From positions 1 through 64,000 of the forward strand of contig CAJOKE010000015.1 of assembly GCA_905235225.1 (NCBI GenBank): a stretch of 64,000 nt of DNA, in the 5' to 3' direction. The DNA comes from Paludibacteraceae bacterium (GTDB lineage Bacteria; Bacteroidota; Bacteroidia; Bacteroidales; Paludibacteraceae). The position numbers were made by a program, and so were the translations under genes. Below, one piece after another: positions 7,771-17,860 of this stretch (position 1 is its first letter; every line of letters begins with the position of its first letter). The notes under the pieces are model-generated. The model saw only the letters and a list, made by a program, of their open reading frames with translations, searched no databases and was not told the DNA's origin.

Positions 7771-9303
7771 ATGCTAAGCAATAACGAACAAACAGAAATT
7801 CTACGCCGCCGGACTTTTGCGATTATCTCTCACCCTGATGCCGGCAAGACCACGCTAACCGAGAAGCTGCTGCTGTACGGTGGTGCGATACACGTTGCCG
7901 GCGCCGTCAAGTCCAACAAGATCCGCAAGACAGCGACCTCGGACTGGATGGAGATAGAGAAACAACGCGGCATATCGGTAGCAACCTCCGTAATGGGTTT
8001 TGACTACCGCAGTGTATCAGGCTCCGTCAACGAGCAGCAGAATATAACCTACCATATCAATATTCTCGACACCCCCGGTCACCAAGACTTTGCCGAAGAC
8101 ACATTCCGGACGCTGACCGCCGTTGACAGTGTGATTATCGTCATCGACTCCGCCAAAGGTGTAGAAACGCAGACGCGGCGTCTGATGGAAGTATGCCGCA
8201 TGCGGAAGACGCCGGTGATGGTATTCATGAACAAGATGGACCGCGAGGGCAAGGATCCATTCGATTTAATGGATGACGTCGAGTCGGAATTGGGAATCAC
8301 GGTAACGCCTGTGACATGGGCAAACGGTCAGGGGCTAAAGTTTGAGAGTGTATTCCGGCTAAGTGACCGGCCTGTCAAACTGAGCGAGAAGTTAGAAGCG
8401 GACATGGAGCTGATAGACGGCGTATATCCGCTGTTTGACCGAGAGAAATATTTGGCAGGGGATCTGGCACCCGTATTTTTCGGTTCAGCGTACAAGACCA
8501 TCGGTGTGCAAGAGTTATTAGAGTTCTTTGTAAAGAACGCCCCCTCCCCGCGTCCAGTAGAAGCGATAGAGCGTCGAGTGGATCCGATGGAAGAAGCGTT
8601 CACAGGATTTTGCTTCAAGATCCATGCGAACATGGATCCGAACCACCGCAGCTGCATAGCGTTCTTCAAGATATGTTCGGGGCGATTTGAACGGAACGTG
8701 TATTACAAGCATGTCCGTGAGGACCGTCAGATGCGTTTTTCAGCCCCGACCTGTTTCATGGCTCAGAAGAAGGAGACAGTAGATGAGGCATATGCGGGGG
8801 ATATAGTGGGATTGCCCGATACAGGGAACTTCAAGATCGGCGACACCTTGACTTCCGGGGAGAACCTGCATTTCAAAGGGCTGCCGTCCTTCTCGCCGGA
8901 GATGTTCAAATACATAGAGAACGCAGACCCGATGAAGCAGAAGCAGTTAGACAAGGGTGTACGTCAACTGATGGACGAAGGTGTCGCGCAACTATTCATC
9001 AGCCAACTGAACGGGCGTAAGATTATAGGCACGGTCGGTCAGTTGCAGTTTGAGGTTATCCAATACCGTTTGGAGCATGAGTACAATGCCAAATGCCGTT
9101 GGGAAAACATGCCGATGTACAAGGCGTGCTGGATAGAATCGGATGACGAGGAGGAACTAAAGACCTTCAAATCGCGCAAGGCGCAGTACATGGCGACCGA
9201 CAAAGAGGGACGGGATGTGTTCATGGCAGACAGTGCATATATTCTATCCATGGCCCAAAATGATTACAAGCATATCAAGTTCCATTTCACATCCGAATTC
9301 TGA
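7771..9303 (+). CDS. prfC: Peptide chain release factor 3
   Basis: A 510-residue translational GTPase that recycles release factors 1 and 2 from the ribosome. The G domain has [15 protein letters not shown] (P-loop), a switch region including [18 protein letters not shown] and NKMD (about 157-160). Domains II and III follow, ending [10 protein letters not shown]. Length is close to the usual 520-530. It lies 24 bp after pheT on the same strand and is probably cotranscribed with it. Confidence 0.95.
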   Translation: MLSNNEQTEILRRRTFAIISHPDAGKTTLTEKLLLYGGAIHVAGAVKSNKIRKTATSDWMEIEKQRGISVATSVMGFDYRSVSGSVNEQQNITYHINILDTPGHQDFAEDTFRTLTAVDSVIIVIDSAKGVETQTRRLMEVCRMRKTPVMVFMNKMDREGKDPFDLMDDVESELGITVTPVTWANGQGLKFESVFRLSDRPVKLSEKLEADMELIDGVYPLFDREKYLAGDLAPVFFGSAYKTIGVQELLEFFVKNAPSPRPVEAIERRVDPMEEAFTGFCFKIHANMDPNHRSCIAFFKICSGRFERNVYYKHVREDRQMRFSAPTCFMAQKKETVDEAYAGDIVGLPDTGNFKIGDTLTSGENLHFKGLPSFSPEMFKYIENADPMKQKQLDKGVRQLMDEGVAQLFISQLNGRKIIGTVGQLQFEVIQYRLEHEYNAKCRWENMPMYKACWIESDDEEELKTFKSRKAQYMATDKEGRDVFMADSAYILSMAQNDYKHIKFHFTSEF

Positions 9304-9345
9304 TAATTACCTGAAAAACAAAATAACAACTAAAATCTATTGCTT

Positions 9346-10638
9346 ATGAAAAATCTAAAGTTTCGACTGATTGTAATGAACTTCCTTGAGTACGCCGTAT
9401 GGGGTTCGTATCTGATTTGTATGGGACGCTATCTTGCCGAACACGGCATGGGAACCCATATAGGTATTTTCTACTCGATTCAAGGAATAGTATCCATTTT
9501 CATGCCTGCGCTGATGGGTATAGTAGCCGACCGTTGGATACCGGCTCAGAAGTGTTTAAGTTTGTGTCACTGCATGGCAGGAATTCTAATGGCGGGTGCC
9601 GGAATATACGGTTTAAGTGCCGGTGATGCCGTTCAGTTTGGTCCGTTGTTTACACTCTACGCATTCTCGGTAGCGTTTTATATGCCGACCATAGCATTGA
9701 GTAACTCCGTAGCCTTCAATGCGTTAGTCAAAGGCGGTTTGGATACGGTGAAAGACTTTCCGCCAATCCGTGTATTCGGTACAGTCGGTTTCATAGCAAT
9801 GGAATGGTGCATTGACCTGCTTGGATTCCAATCGACAGCCCACCAGTTTGTAGTTAGCGGCGGTTTAAGCCTGCTGCTTGCAGCATATTCGCTGACATTA
9901 CCGAACTGCGACATTAAGAAAGTTGAAGGGAAAGTGGATCTCGTTGACGCTCTTGGACTTCGTGCGTTTGCCTTATTCAAACAGAAAAAGATGGCATTGT
10001 TCTTCATATTCTGCATGTTCCTCGGTGTGAGCCTTCAAATTACCAATGGATTTGCCACTCCGTTCCTCGGCAGTTTCAGTGCAGAGCCTAAATTTGCAGA
10101 GGCATTTGCAGTACAACACAGCACGATGCTGGTATCAATCAGCCAAATCTGTGAAGCATGCTGCATACTGCTCATTCCATTCTTCCTGAAGAAGTTCGGA
10201 ATCAAGAATGTCATGCTATTAGCCATGTTTGCCTGGGTACTTCGTTTTGCGTTCTTCGGCATGGGCGATCCGGGAATGCCGGGCGTGCTGCTGTTCGTAC
10301 TCAGCTGCATAGTATATGGTTTTGCATTTGATTTCTTCAATATCTCGGGTGCGCTTTATGTCGATCAAGAGACGGATGACTCCATGCGGTCGAGTGCGCA
10401 AGGTTTATTCATGGTAATGACCAACGGCGTTGGTGCAACGGTAGGAACCCTTGCCGCTCAAGCCGTTGTAAACCACAACGTCTATTCGTTGGGCGAAGCA
10501 GCTGAATTTATGGCGGTATGGGATGGCTGGAAGATGTCATGGTACACCTTTGCAGGCTATGCCCTTGTAGTGGCGATAGCATTCTGGATATTCTTCCCGA
10601 AGACTTCTGTGAACAAGGATATGGAAATCAAGCATTAA
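9346..10638 (+). CDS. MFS nucleoside:H+ symporter (NupG/XapB-like)
   Basis: A 430-residue inner-membrane protein with about 12 membrane segments. The start ATG at 9346 is followed by MKNLKFRLIVMNFLEYAVWG, a signature start of the nucleoside:H+ symporter family (NupG/XapB), and the central loop and AQGLFMVMTNGVGATVG region agree. It probably imports nucleosides for salvage. A TTG six bases upstream could extend it by two residues, but ATG is preferred. It lies 42 bp after prfC and 1 bp before the gldF-like gene, so an operon is likely although the functions differ. Confidence 0.85.
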   Translation: MKNLKFRLIVMNFLEYAVWGSYLICMGRYLAEHGMGTHIGIFYSIQGIVSIFMPALMGIVADRWIPAQKCLSLCHCMAGILMAGAGIYGLSAGDAVQFGPLFTLYAFSVAFYMPTIALSNSVAFNALVKGGLDTVKDFPPIRVFGTVGFIAMEWCIDLLGFQSTAHQFVVSGGLSLLLAAYSLTLPNCDIKKVEGKVDLVDALGLRAFALFKQKKMALFFIFCMFLGVSLQITNGFATPFLGSFSAEPKFAEAFAVQHSTMLVSISQICEACCILLIPFFLKKFGIKNVMLLAMFAWVLRFAFFGMGDPGMPGVLLFVLSCIVYGFAFDFFNISGALYVDQETDDSMRSSAQGLFMVMTNGVGATVGTLAAQAVVNHNVYSLGEAAEFMAVWDGWKMSWYTFAGYALVVAIAFWIFFPKTSVNKDMEIKH

Positions 10639-10639
10639 G

Positions 10640-11305
10640 GTGTTTCGCAAAGAACTGTCATACTATTTTTCCACGCCAATCGCATACATTGTGATAGGTC
10701 TGTATCTGCTGGCAGTGAGCCTATTCCTATGGGTTATCCCGGGTCAATGGAATATCATTGACTCGGGTTACGCCCAGACGGACGGTTTATTCCAACTAAG
10801 TCCGTGGCTCATGATGCTACTATGTCCAGCCTTGACGATGCGCTTGTATTCAGAGGAGCGCAAAAGCGGCACGTGGGATATACTAATGGTTCAACGGACT
10901 CCGATGAGGCGTATAGTTACGGGCAAATTCTTTGCGTCATGGACACTGATGCTGTTGGCTCTGCTGCCGAATGTGGTTCATTACTTTATAGTCTATGCGA
11001 TAGCCGAGCCAATCGGCAATATAGACGGCGGACAGTTTGCCGGTTCCTTTATCGGGTTGATCATGTTAAGCGTAACGTTTTTAAGTATCGCCATGCTGGC
11101 AGGGTGCTGGACAAAGAATCAGATTGCGGCATTCATATCAGGTGCGTTAGCATGCTTTGTACTCTATTGGTTAATTTTGCAACACTTCTATGATTCCGTA
11201 TCCCGTGGAGTAATTGACCTGAGGGATATACTTGTATTTGTGACCATCGCCATGATTTGTCACGGTGGAACGATAGGAATACTACAACTAATTTCACACA
11301 AATGA
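10640..11305 (+). CDS. gldF: GldF-like ABC-2 type permease
   Basis: A 221-residue membrane protein with six hydrophobic segments and the conserved GldF start (FRKELSYYFSTPIAYIVIG) and the loop LTMRLYSEERKSGTWDILM. GldF is the permease of the GldA-GldF-GldG transporter linked to gliding motility in Bacteroidota; many non-gliding Bacteroidales keep copies. The start is GTG at 10640, one base after the previous stop, and the 3' end overlaps the next gene by ATGA. Neither the ATPase gldA nor gldG is next to it, so the partner must be elsewhere. Confidence 0.85.
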   Translation: MFRKELSYYFSTPIAYIVIGLYLLAVSLFLWVIPGQWNIIDSGYAQTDGLFQLSPWLMMLLCPALTMRLYSEERKSGTWDILMVQRTPMRRIVTGKFFASWTLMLLALLPNVVHYFIVYAIAEPIGNIDGGQFAGSFIGLIMLSVTFLSIAMLAGCWTKNQIAAFISGALACFVLYWLILQHFYDSVSRGVIDLRDILVFVTIAMICHGGTIGILQLISHK

Positions 11306-11799
11306 CGCGAATAGGGCTATTATCAGACACCCATAGTTATCTTGACAAGCGTGTTTTTGAACATTTTAGCGAAGTGGATGAGATATGGCACGCCGGTGAC
11401 ATCGGTTCGGCAGAAGTTCTACACCGCTTACGCGAGTACAAGCCAACCCGTGCCGTATTCGGAAATATGGATGGCGGAGACGTGCGTTATTCGCTGAGCG
11501 AGTTCTATCGGTTCAGAGTAGAAGAAGTCAATGTGATGATGACGCACATCGGGGGTTATCCCGGTCATTATAATCCATGGCTAATCCCAATGTTTCAGAA
11601 GGAGACGCCACAGCTGTTCGTATGCGGTCACAGTCATATTCTGAAAGTGCAGTATGATTCGGTCTGGAAAATGCTAACGATGAATCCGGGAGCAGCCGGT
11701 TTAGAAGGTTGGCAACAGGTGCAAACATTGTTGCGATTTGCCATAGACGGAAGCCAAATCAAGGACTTAGAAGTCATCGAATTAGGGCGAAAACGCTGA
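11302..11799 (+). CDS. YfcE/MJ0936-family metallophosphoesterase
   Basis: A 165-residue calcineurin-like phosphodiesterase. Metal-binding motifs appear in order: LLSDTHSY (residues 6-13), HAGDIGS, FGNMDGGD (the usual GNCD region), THIGGYPG and CGHSHI. The ATG at 11302 overlaps the stop of the gldF-like gene (ATGA), so translation is coupled; a longer upstream frame is not needed. The family hydrolyses phosphodiesters in vitro; the natural substrate is unknown. Confidence 0.9.
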   Translation: MTRIGLLSDTHSYLDKRVFEHFSEVDEIWHAGDIGSAEVLHRLREYKPTRAVFGNMDGGDVRYSLSEFYRFRVEEVNVMMTHIGGYPGHYNPWLIPMFQKETPQLFVCGHSHILKVQYDSVWKMLTMNPGAAGLEGWQQVQTLLRFAIDGSQIKDLEVIELGRKR

Positions 11800-11858
11800 A
11801 AAAAGTAAAATAATGCCTGTTTTTTGCGGAAACATGTTTTATAACATATGAAAAAATT

Positions 11859-11888
11859 TTGGCGAATGAAAAATAAGCAGTACCTTTG
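11859..11888 (+). promoter_or_regulatory. Promoter of a candidate small RNA
   Basis: TTG (11859-11861), a 19-bp spacer and TACCTTTG (11881-11888). Confidence 0.65.
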
Positions 11889-11895
11889 CAGCAGA

Positions 11896-11986
11896 AATCA
11901 AGACAACACAATCTTTTTTGTACCTTAAAAATTTAACAGACTAATACCATGGAAATAAGGACGCTGTGAAGCGTCCTTTTTCTTTT
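11896..11986 (+). ncRNA. Candidate small RNA ending in an intrinsic terminator
   Basis: A good promoter is followed about 60 nt later by a perfect 9-bp stem (AAGGACGCT at 11957-11965, AGCGTCCTT at 11970-11978) with a GTGA tetraloop and a U-rich tail (TTTTTCTTTT). The expected transcript is about 90 nt. It contains no gene other than a 6-codon ORF (MEIRTL) whose stop lies inside the terminator stem. The downstream regulator has its own promoter. The unit could be a trans-acting small RNA or a terminated leader; no known RNA family was recognised. Confidence 0.45.
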
Positions 11987-12115
11987 ATAGGAATTATTCA
12001 TCATACACAAGGTAAAGAACAAATGATTCATTAGGCAGAACGAGTGGATATGAGTATGGCTGATTTTGGTAATATGGCCAATATCAACCGAAAAGAGGAA
12101 CAAAAACATTTTTTT

Positions 12116-12147
12116 TTTGTCCGAATCAAAAATAAATACTAACTTTG
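12116..12147 (+). promoter_or_regulatory. Promoter of the Crp/Fnr regulator
   Basis: TTTG (12116-12119), a 20-bp spacer and TAACTTTG (12140-12147), 40 bp before the chosen start codon. Nothing else is recognised between the terminator at 11986 and this site. Confidence 0.75.
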
Positions 12148-12187
12148 CAGCCAATAAGTCTGTAACACATTGTGTAACGAGTCCCGT

Positions 12188-12916
12188 ATGGAACAAGAAA
12201 AGAAAGTACGAAAGCGAAAGACCACCTCCAATATTCCATTAGGCAAGTTGTGGGAATTGAACCCGATTTGGGCAGTATTAGATGAGGAACAGCGTGAGTC
12301 TGCGATGGGGCAAGTGGAGGTTCGCCGCTACCGCAAAGGTGAACGAATTCACCATGAAGGAACGGTTCCGACCCACATGATGATGGTCGTGAGCGGCAAG
12401 ATCAAGATAGTAAAAGAAGGCGTAGGTCAACGCCAACAAATCATCCGATTATTAAAGCCATTTGACTTTTTCTCCTACCGTGCAGTCGTAGGCGGCGGTC
12501 GTTATAATTCGACAGCAGAGGCAATTGAGGACTGTACCATATACCAGTTGAACAAAGAAACGTTCATCAACCTGCTACAGCATAACAACCGATTCTGCTT
12601 TCTTGTAATGCAGAATATGGCAGGCGACCTCGGCACACAAGAAGCGAAGACCGTGAGTCTGACGCAGAAGCACATCCGCGGGCGTCTGGCAGAGTCGTTA
12701 CTGACCCTGAAACAGAACTACGGAACAGATGAAGACGGTGCCACGATTTCGATGTACATGAGCCGCGAAGACCTCGCCAGCATGAGCAACATGACAACAA
12801 GCAATGCGATACGCACATTAAGCCAGTTTGCACAAGAAGGCGTTGTCAGTGTGGATGGGCGCAAAATCAAGATACTCGACGAACCGGCATTACGCAAGGT
12901 GAGCCTGATGGGTTAG
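12188..12916 (+). CDS. Crp/Fnr-family transcription regulator
   Basis: A 242-residue cytoplasmic regulator. Residues about 30-140 form a cyclic-nucleotide-binding-like beta barrel (YRKGERIHHEGTVPTHMMMV, then VSGKIKIVKEG). The C-terminal winged helix shows the Crp signature MYMSREDLASMSNMTTSNAI. The Arg and Glu residues that bind cAMP in Crp are not obvious, and the Cys cluster of Fnr is missing, so the ligand is unknown. ATG 12188 is preferred over a GTG at 12170 because the latter lies nearly at the predicted transcription start. The 3' end overlaps the convergent M23 gene by 4 bp. Confidence 0.9.
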   Translation: MEQEKKVRKRKTTSNIPLGKLWELNPIWAVLDEEQRESAMGQVEVRRYRKGERIHHEGTVPTHMMMVVSGKIKIVKEGVGQRQQIIRLLKPFDFFSYRAVVGGGRYNSTAEAIEDCTIYQLNKETFINLLQHNNRFCFLVMQNMAGDLGTQEAKTVSLTQKHIRGRLAESLLTLKQNYGTDEDGATISMYMSREDLASMSNMTTSNAIRTLSQFAQEGVVSVDGRKIKILDEPALRKVSLMG

Positions 12917-13878
12917 TCGAGCATTTCACCAAAGTTATTTGAGAGTTGAATCATACGATCATAGTCCTCGGGAGATAGATCGTAGAAGTAGAAGTTACGC
13001 GGGTCGATCGGGTGATTCTGCAATCGTACCTCATAGTGAAGGTGCGGTCCGGTGGACTTACCGCTATTCCCAACCAGTGCGATAATATCGCCGCGTTTAA
13101 CTTTTTGTCCGACACGTACCAGTTGTTTGTACAAATGGGCATACAAGGTAGAGTATCCGAATCCGTGTTCCACGACGACGGTATTGCCATAGCCCTGTTT
13201 CCACCCGACAAAAGAAACCGTTCCATTACCGGTGGCATAGACATCCGTACCAATAGGAGCCGTGAAGTCCATCCCCGTGTGCATACGCCGAACGTGGTAA
13301 ACGGGGTCAATGCGGACGCCGTAACCACTTGCAACCCGTTTAAGGTCCTTATTCATCACCGGTTGAATAGCCGGAATATTCTCCATGCGCACTTCCTGCG
13401 TTTTAGCCATCTCGACCAAGTCATCATAGGATTTAGCCTGGACATAAAGCCCTTTCTCCAACAAGTCCACTTTCAGTGCCAAATCGGCAGTGAGTTGTGA
13501 GTTCGTCATGCGAGCCAATTCCTCATAGTACGATATTTTGCGCGAAGCACCCAACCGTACAGCCAACGGAATAGGTTCAGCCCCGAAGAGTACGCGATAG
13601 AGGTTATCGTCCCTTTGCGTAAGGTCGGTCAACACCAATTGCATCTGATCTACCTGACTATTAAGCACGCGCAGTTGCGCCTCGAGGTTCTGCTTCTGCT
13701 GCATAAGCTGTTTCTCCTTCGGTGAAGGAAAAACCAAAAAGAAGAGGAAGAAGAACACAGTGCCTAAGAGGATACCGCCGAGCAGATACCATCCGCTTCG
13801 ACGGAGCCAATATACAAATCCCTGCTCTACCCGCTCCATAGCGAGGGTCTCAGGGTTGATATGGTATTTCTTTGCCAT
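12913..13878 (-). CDS. Membrane-anchored M23 (LytM-type) peptidase
   Basis: A 321-residue cell-wall protein: a short cytoplasmic start, one membrane helix (about 29-51), a coiled coil (about 55-95), and a C-terminal M23 endopeptidase domain with the zinc motifs HTGMDF (about 200) and HLHYEV (about 280) plus a third His in TLYAHL. This matches DipM/MepM-like enzymes that cut peptidoglycan cross-links, and all zinc ligands seem present, so it should be active. It lies 39 bp downstream of era in the same direction. Confidence 0.9.
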   Translation of the reverse strand: MAKKYHINPETLAMERVEQGFVYWLRRSGWYLLGGILLGTVFFFLFFLVFPSPKEKQLMQQKQNLEAQLRVLNSQVDQMQLVLTDLTQRDDNLYRVLFGAEPIPLAVRLGASRKISYYEELARMTNSQLTADLALKVDLLEKGLYVQAKSYDDLVEMAKTQEVRMENIPAIQPVMNKDLKRVASGYGVRIDPVYHVRRMHTGMDFTAPIGTDVYATGNGTVSFVGWKQGYGNTVVVEHGFGYSTLYAHLYKQLVRVGQKVKRGDIIALVGNSGKSTGPHLHYEVRLQNHPIDPRNFYFYDLSPEDYDRMIQLSNNFGEMLD

Positions 13879-13917
13879 TGATGAGTCGGATATTTATTTT
13901 ATCAGTATATATTAGTT

Positions 13918-14853
13918 TCAGTTCAGATCATAGCCATAGTGACGGAGTCTGGATTGGGAAGAACGCCAATCCTTGTCCACCTTGACAAAAAGTTGCAGGA
14001 AGACCTGTTTGACGAAGAAAGCCTCTATGTCATGCCTTGCCTGTGAGCCAACACGCTTGAGTGCGCTTCCCTGACGACCGATAATTATTCCTTTTTGCGA
14101 ATCCCGCTCGACATAAATAACAGCAGAGATTCGGATAAGTTTCTCTTCCTCATGGAAGGATTCGACTTCCACCTCAACGCTGTAGGGTATTTCCTTATCG
14201 TAATTAAGGAGAATTTTCTCGCGGATAATTTCGTCCACAAAGAATCGTGCGGGTTTGTCCGTCAGTTGGTCTTTGTCAAAGAACGGGGGGCAAACGGGCA
14301 GTGCCTCTTTGACAGCCTCAAAGAGTTGCTGAACGCCAAACCGCTCCTGTGCAGAAACGGGAAAGACTTGCGCCTCGGGCAACTGCTTATGCCAGAAGTC
14401 CACCAAATGCTCCAGGGTCTGCTGTGTAGTCAAATCGATTTTGTTGATAACCAAGAAAACCTTCGTGCCTGAAGCAGCCATGCGTTTCACCTTGTCCAAG
14501 AACTCAATATTCTTGTCCGGATTATCCTGTACATCCGTAACATAAAGGAGAACATCGGCATCCACCAAAGCGGAACGCGAAAACTCCAGCATTTGCTCCT
14601 GTAACCGATAATTGGGTTTGAGAACGCCCGGTGTATCAGAATAGACGATTTGGAAATCCTCCCCATTGACAATTCCCATAATGCGGTGGCGGGTTGTTTG
14701 CGCCTTGGATGTAATGATAGAAAGGCGTTCGCCCACCAACACATTCATTAGTGTCGATTTGCCGACATTGGGGTTACCAACAATGTTCACAAACCCACTG
14801 CGGTGGGTCTGTGAACATTGATTAAGATATGGGTCATTTACCATATTGACCAT
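13918..14853 (-). CDS. era: GTPase Era
   Basis: A 311-residue GTPase for 16S rRNA processing and 30S assembly. The G motifs are GNPNVGKST (G1), DTPG (G3) and NKID (G4); the C-terminal KH RNA-binding domain shows VERDSQKGIIIGRQGSALKR. Its start codon overlaps the stop of the M16 peptidase gene by one base (TAATG), so the two are translationally coupled. The N-terminus carries about 17 extra residues; a later start is possible but would lose the coupling. Confidence 0.95.
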   Translation of the reverse strand: MVNMVNDPYLNQCSQTHRSGFVNIVGNPNVGKSTLMNVLVGERLSIITSKAQTTRHRIMGIVNGEDFQIVYSDTPGVLKPNYRLQEQMLEFSRSALVDADVLLYVTDVQDNPDKNIEFLDKVKRMAASGTKVFLVINKIDLTTQQTLEHLVDFWHKQLPEAQVFPVSAQERFGVQQLFEAVKEALPVCPPFFDKDQLTDKPARFFVDEIIREKILLNYDKEIPYSVEVEVESFHEEEKLIRISAVIYVERDSQKGIIIGRQGSALKRVGSQARHDIEAFFVKQVFLQLFVKVDKDWRSSQSRLRHYGYDLN

Positions 14854-17768
14854 TACATTATGGCTTCCATCAATTCATCCACGGAGTTGAACAACTTAGC
14901 CGGAGAGAGTTTGGTCACTTTGCAACCCATTTTAGTCTGGATAGCCTTGAGATCAATCTTCTTGGGGTCACCCATGAGGATGATAGTCACGGGTTTGCCT
15001 TTGATGTTCTGCTCATAGAATGATTCGATATCATTGAATGTAAGTGCATTGATTTTGTCCGCATTGACTTTAGCCGGATCATCGGTGTAGCCCAAACGCT
15101 GCCAATACTCAAAAGCAGAGGCTTTACCCCGCATTGAGGGTTTAGCGGTTTGTGCAGCCTGCCGCAGCGAAACGCGCAAAGCTTCCATATTGGTAGAATC
15201 CTTCGGCAGATCGTTCAAGATGTCCATGTACACATTGATAGCATCCACGACTTTATCCGATTGGGTTCCCACATAACCGATGAAGTAACAATCCTTGCCG
15301 GGCAAAACAGGAGTACGGTCGATACCATAAGCAGAGTATGCCATTGAGCGTTTTACACGAATCTCGTTCATGACAACCCCTGTAAATCCGCCGGACATAT
15401 ACTGGTTAAAGGCATCCGATACGACATCGGAGTTAATATCATACGGGCGACCGTTGATATAGAAATACAAGTCAGCCTGCTGTACATTGGTATTGGGCAA
15501 GAACAGGACAGTCGGTTTGTCATAGGTCACACGTTCAGCCACATAGGGAGATTTAGAGGGCTGCATACCTTCAGTAAGGGGCAATTCAGCCACCAGTTTA
15601 TCCTGTGGCAGCGTACCACAATAGTACACATCAAGAGCATAGGTGCGTGCAGAGGCAAGAATCGATTGCACTTTACCACCATCCAAGCCCCAGATGTCAG
15701 CAAACGGCACTTCATCCAAATAAGCAGATTTCTTACCATAGAGGGCATATTCCATCAAAGCACCCTTTTGCACCTGGGTACGTTTTTGGCGTGTCAAACG
15801 GGAGAAGAATACACCACCCTTGATATTATCCAACTGCTTCTGGTCCAGATACGGCATCAAGATTTGACGGCTGACAAGCTGCATGATTTTATTCATATTA
15901 CCATCTTCACCAGAGATAGAAATAGTGAAATACGAATCACTGCACCCATAGGCGATGTTCGCACCGAGTTCGGAGAGCTGGAGCTGGAAGTCTTTACCTT
16001 CCACTTTAGGCAGCATGCCGGCATAGTTCATCATCTCAGCGACATACGGCAACAAGGGCATCTCATGTTCTCCGATACCATAACGAAGCGTAAGAGTGAA
16101 GACATCGTTCTTGTCATTGCGCGTATAGTGCAACTTCACATTTTCCCCTAAAGAAACAACCTGAACATCGGCAAAGTTGTTAAAGGTCTGTTTGAGTTCA
16201 CCTTTAGGCAGTTTCTTAAACTCCTCTGCATAAGCAGTATGCGGGTCTTTAACGGGATCCAGAGGTTTGATGTTCGGTTTGGGCAAGGTGTTCGCCTTTG
16301 TATTACTTGTATTCTCGTCAAATGACAAGGTCATATAAGGAGCATCAAAATACTTCTTGGCGATACGGGAAATCTCTTCCTTAGTAAGAGCCTGAATTTT
16401 CTCATTCTCAGTGAAAATGTCGTTTTTATCCTTGCCATACGTGAAGGCGTCCACCAAGTGTTGCATTTTAGCCTCGGGAGATTCACCCATCACTTTGAAT
16501 GACTGGTTATACATACGCTTAACGGCAGCAATCACTTCATCAGGAATATCGCCTGTTTTGAGTTTGTTCACCTCTTTCATGATGATGTTTTCGGTCTGTT
16601 TGTCAGACTCAAACATCTGCTGGTTAGCGTCATAGTACGGCACAGCCATGACGATCAGACGTCCGCTATTACGGCGTGCATCGTTGAAGGCATATGATGC
16701 CTGAACCTCACCATTGATGTTCACGCGGTCCAAGAGACCTGTTTGTCCATTATAGAGCAGACTCAACACGAAGTCAAGCACGTCCTGATCTTCATCTCCC
16801 TCTTTGCAGCCTTGGAACACCCAAGCGACTTGAGGATTGTAGCCCAGTTTGTAGTGCTTTTTGGGATTACCGGCGAACGATACTTCCGGATAAGAAGGAC
16901 GCTCGGGCAGCGGTTTCGGCTCCAAACGCGAGAAGGTCTCCGCAATCATGGGTTTGGTTTTCTCGGTATCAAAGTCACCGACCAAAATCAGTGCCATGTT
17001 GTTCGGCACATACCATGTGTTGTAGAACTCAATCAGTTTAGACAAGCGCGGGTTTTTCAGATGCTCGGGCAAACCGATTACATCGCGCTCATACGGACTA
17101 CCTTTGTATATATCCGCAAAGAGTTGCTTTTGCGCTTGGGAAGAGGGATTGTTGGCATACATGTTATATTCCTCAAACACGTTCTCCAATTCAGCCTGGA
17201 AAGTACGGAATACTGGGTTGATGAGACGGTCAGAGAAGATAGTCAGCCAACGATACATCTCAGCAGCAGGGAATGAATTGTGGTATGCCGTGAGGTCATA
17301 GGATGTATAGGCATTAACACCCTCTGCACCGATAAGATCGAGCATGTTAAAGAAATCCTCAACCGATGAGAGTTTAGCTTCACGCATAGAGCATTCATTG
17401 ATTTGAGTAGCCAGTTGTTCACGCAGTTTCGGGTCGGTTGTTTCGCTGTACTGGTCATACAAAGCAATGATTGAATCGTAGATAGGTTTTTCGGCTTCCC
17501 AATCCAAAGCACCGATACGTTGTGTCCCCTTAAAGAGCATATGCTCAAGATAGTGTGCGAGACCGGTATATTCAGCGGGTTCATCCACTGCACCGGCACG
17601 AACGACAACATAACCAGTAACATCAGGTTGGTCGTGGTCTTCCCACAGCATAACGGTCAAGCCGTTATCCAACTTGTACTCAGACAAGCCTTCGGGTGTC
17701 AATTCCGCAAAAGCAGACAAAGGCAGCAGAATACTCATCAAAGCAACTAATAGATTTGTTTTTTTCAT
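14853..17768 (-). CDS. Periplasmic M16 zinc peptidase
   Basis: A 971-residue insulinase-type peptidase with a signal peptide (residues 1-21, ending LSAFA). The first M16 domain carries the inverted zinc motif HYLEH (residues 72-76) with the downstream Glu expected in this family (ENVFEEYNMYANNP). A second, inactive M16-like half follows from about residue 540. Such proteins degrade peptides in the periplasm. Gene order is M16-era-M23 on the minus strand. The 92 bp upstream hold no clear promoter consensus. Confidence 0.9.
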   Translation of the reverse strand: MKKTNLLVALMSILLPLSAFAELTPEGLSEYKLDNGLTVMLWEDHDQPDVTGYVVVRAGAVDEPAEYTGLAHYLEHMLFKGTQRIGALDWEAEKPIYDSIIALYDQYSETTDPKLREQLATQINECSMREAKLSSVEDFFNMLDLIGAEGVNAYTSYDLTAYHNSFPAAEMYRWLTIFSDRLINPVFRTFQAELENVFEEYNMYANNPSSQAQKQLFADIYKGSPYERDVIGLPEHLKNPRLSKLIEFYNTWYVPNNMALILVGDFDTEKTKPMIAETFSRLEPKPLPERPSYPEVSFAGNPKKHYKLGYNPQVAWVFQGCKEGDEDQDVLDFVLSLLYNGQTGLLDRVNINGEVQASYAFNDARRNSGRLIVMAVPYYDANQQMFESDKQTENIIMKEVNKLKTGDIPDEVIAAVKRMYNQSFKVMGESPEAKMQHLVDAFTYGKDKNDIFTENEKIQALTKEEISRIAKKYFDAPYMTLSFDENTSNTKANTLPKPNIKPLDPVKDPHTAYAEEFKKLPKGELKQTFNNFADVQVVSLGENVKLHYTRNDKNDVFTLTLRYGIGEHEMPLLPYVAEMMNYAGMLPKVEGKDFQLQLSELGANIAYGCSDSYFTISISGEDGNMNKIMQLVSRQILMPYLDQKQLDNIKGGVFFSRLTRQKRTQVQKGALMEYALYGKKSAYLDEVPFADIWGLDGGKVQSILASARTYALDVYYCGTLPQDKLVAELPLTEGMQPSKSPYVAERVTYDKPTVLFLPNTNVQQADLYFYINGRPYDINSDVVSDAFNQYMSGGFTGVVMNEIRVKRSMAYSAYGIDRTPVLPGKDCYFIGYVGTQSDKVVDAINVYMDILNDLPKDSTNMEALRVSLRQAAQTAKPSMRGKASAFEYWQRLGYTDDPAKVNADKINALTFNDIESFYEQNIKGKPVTIILMGDPKKIDLKAIQTKMGCKVTKLSPAKLFNSVDELMEAIM

Positions 17769-17860
17769 ACCTTTAATAATTAAAATGATTATTTTCGTGA
17801 TTTTGTAATCTCGTTATTTTGATAATTTGATATTAGGGATACAATAATCGTGCCATATCA

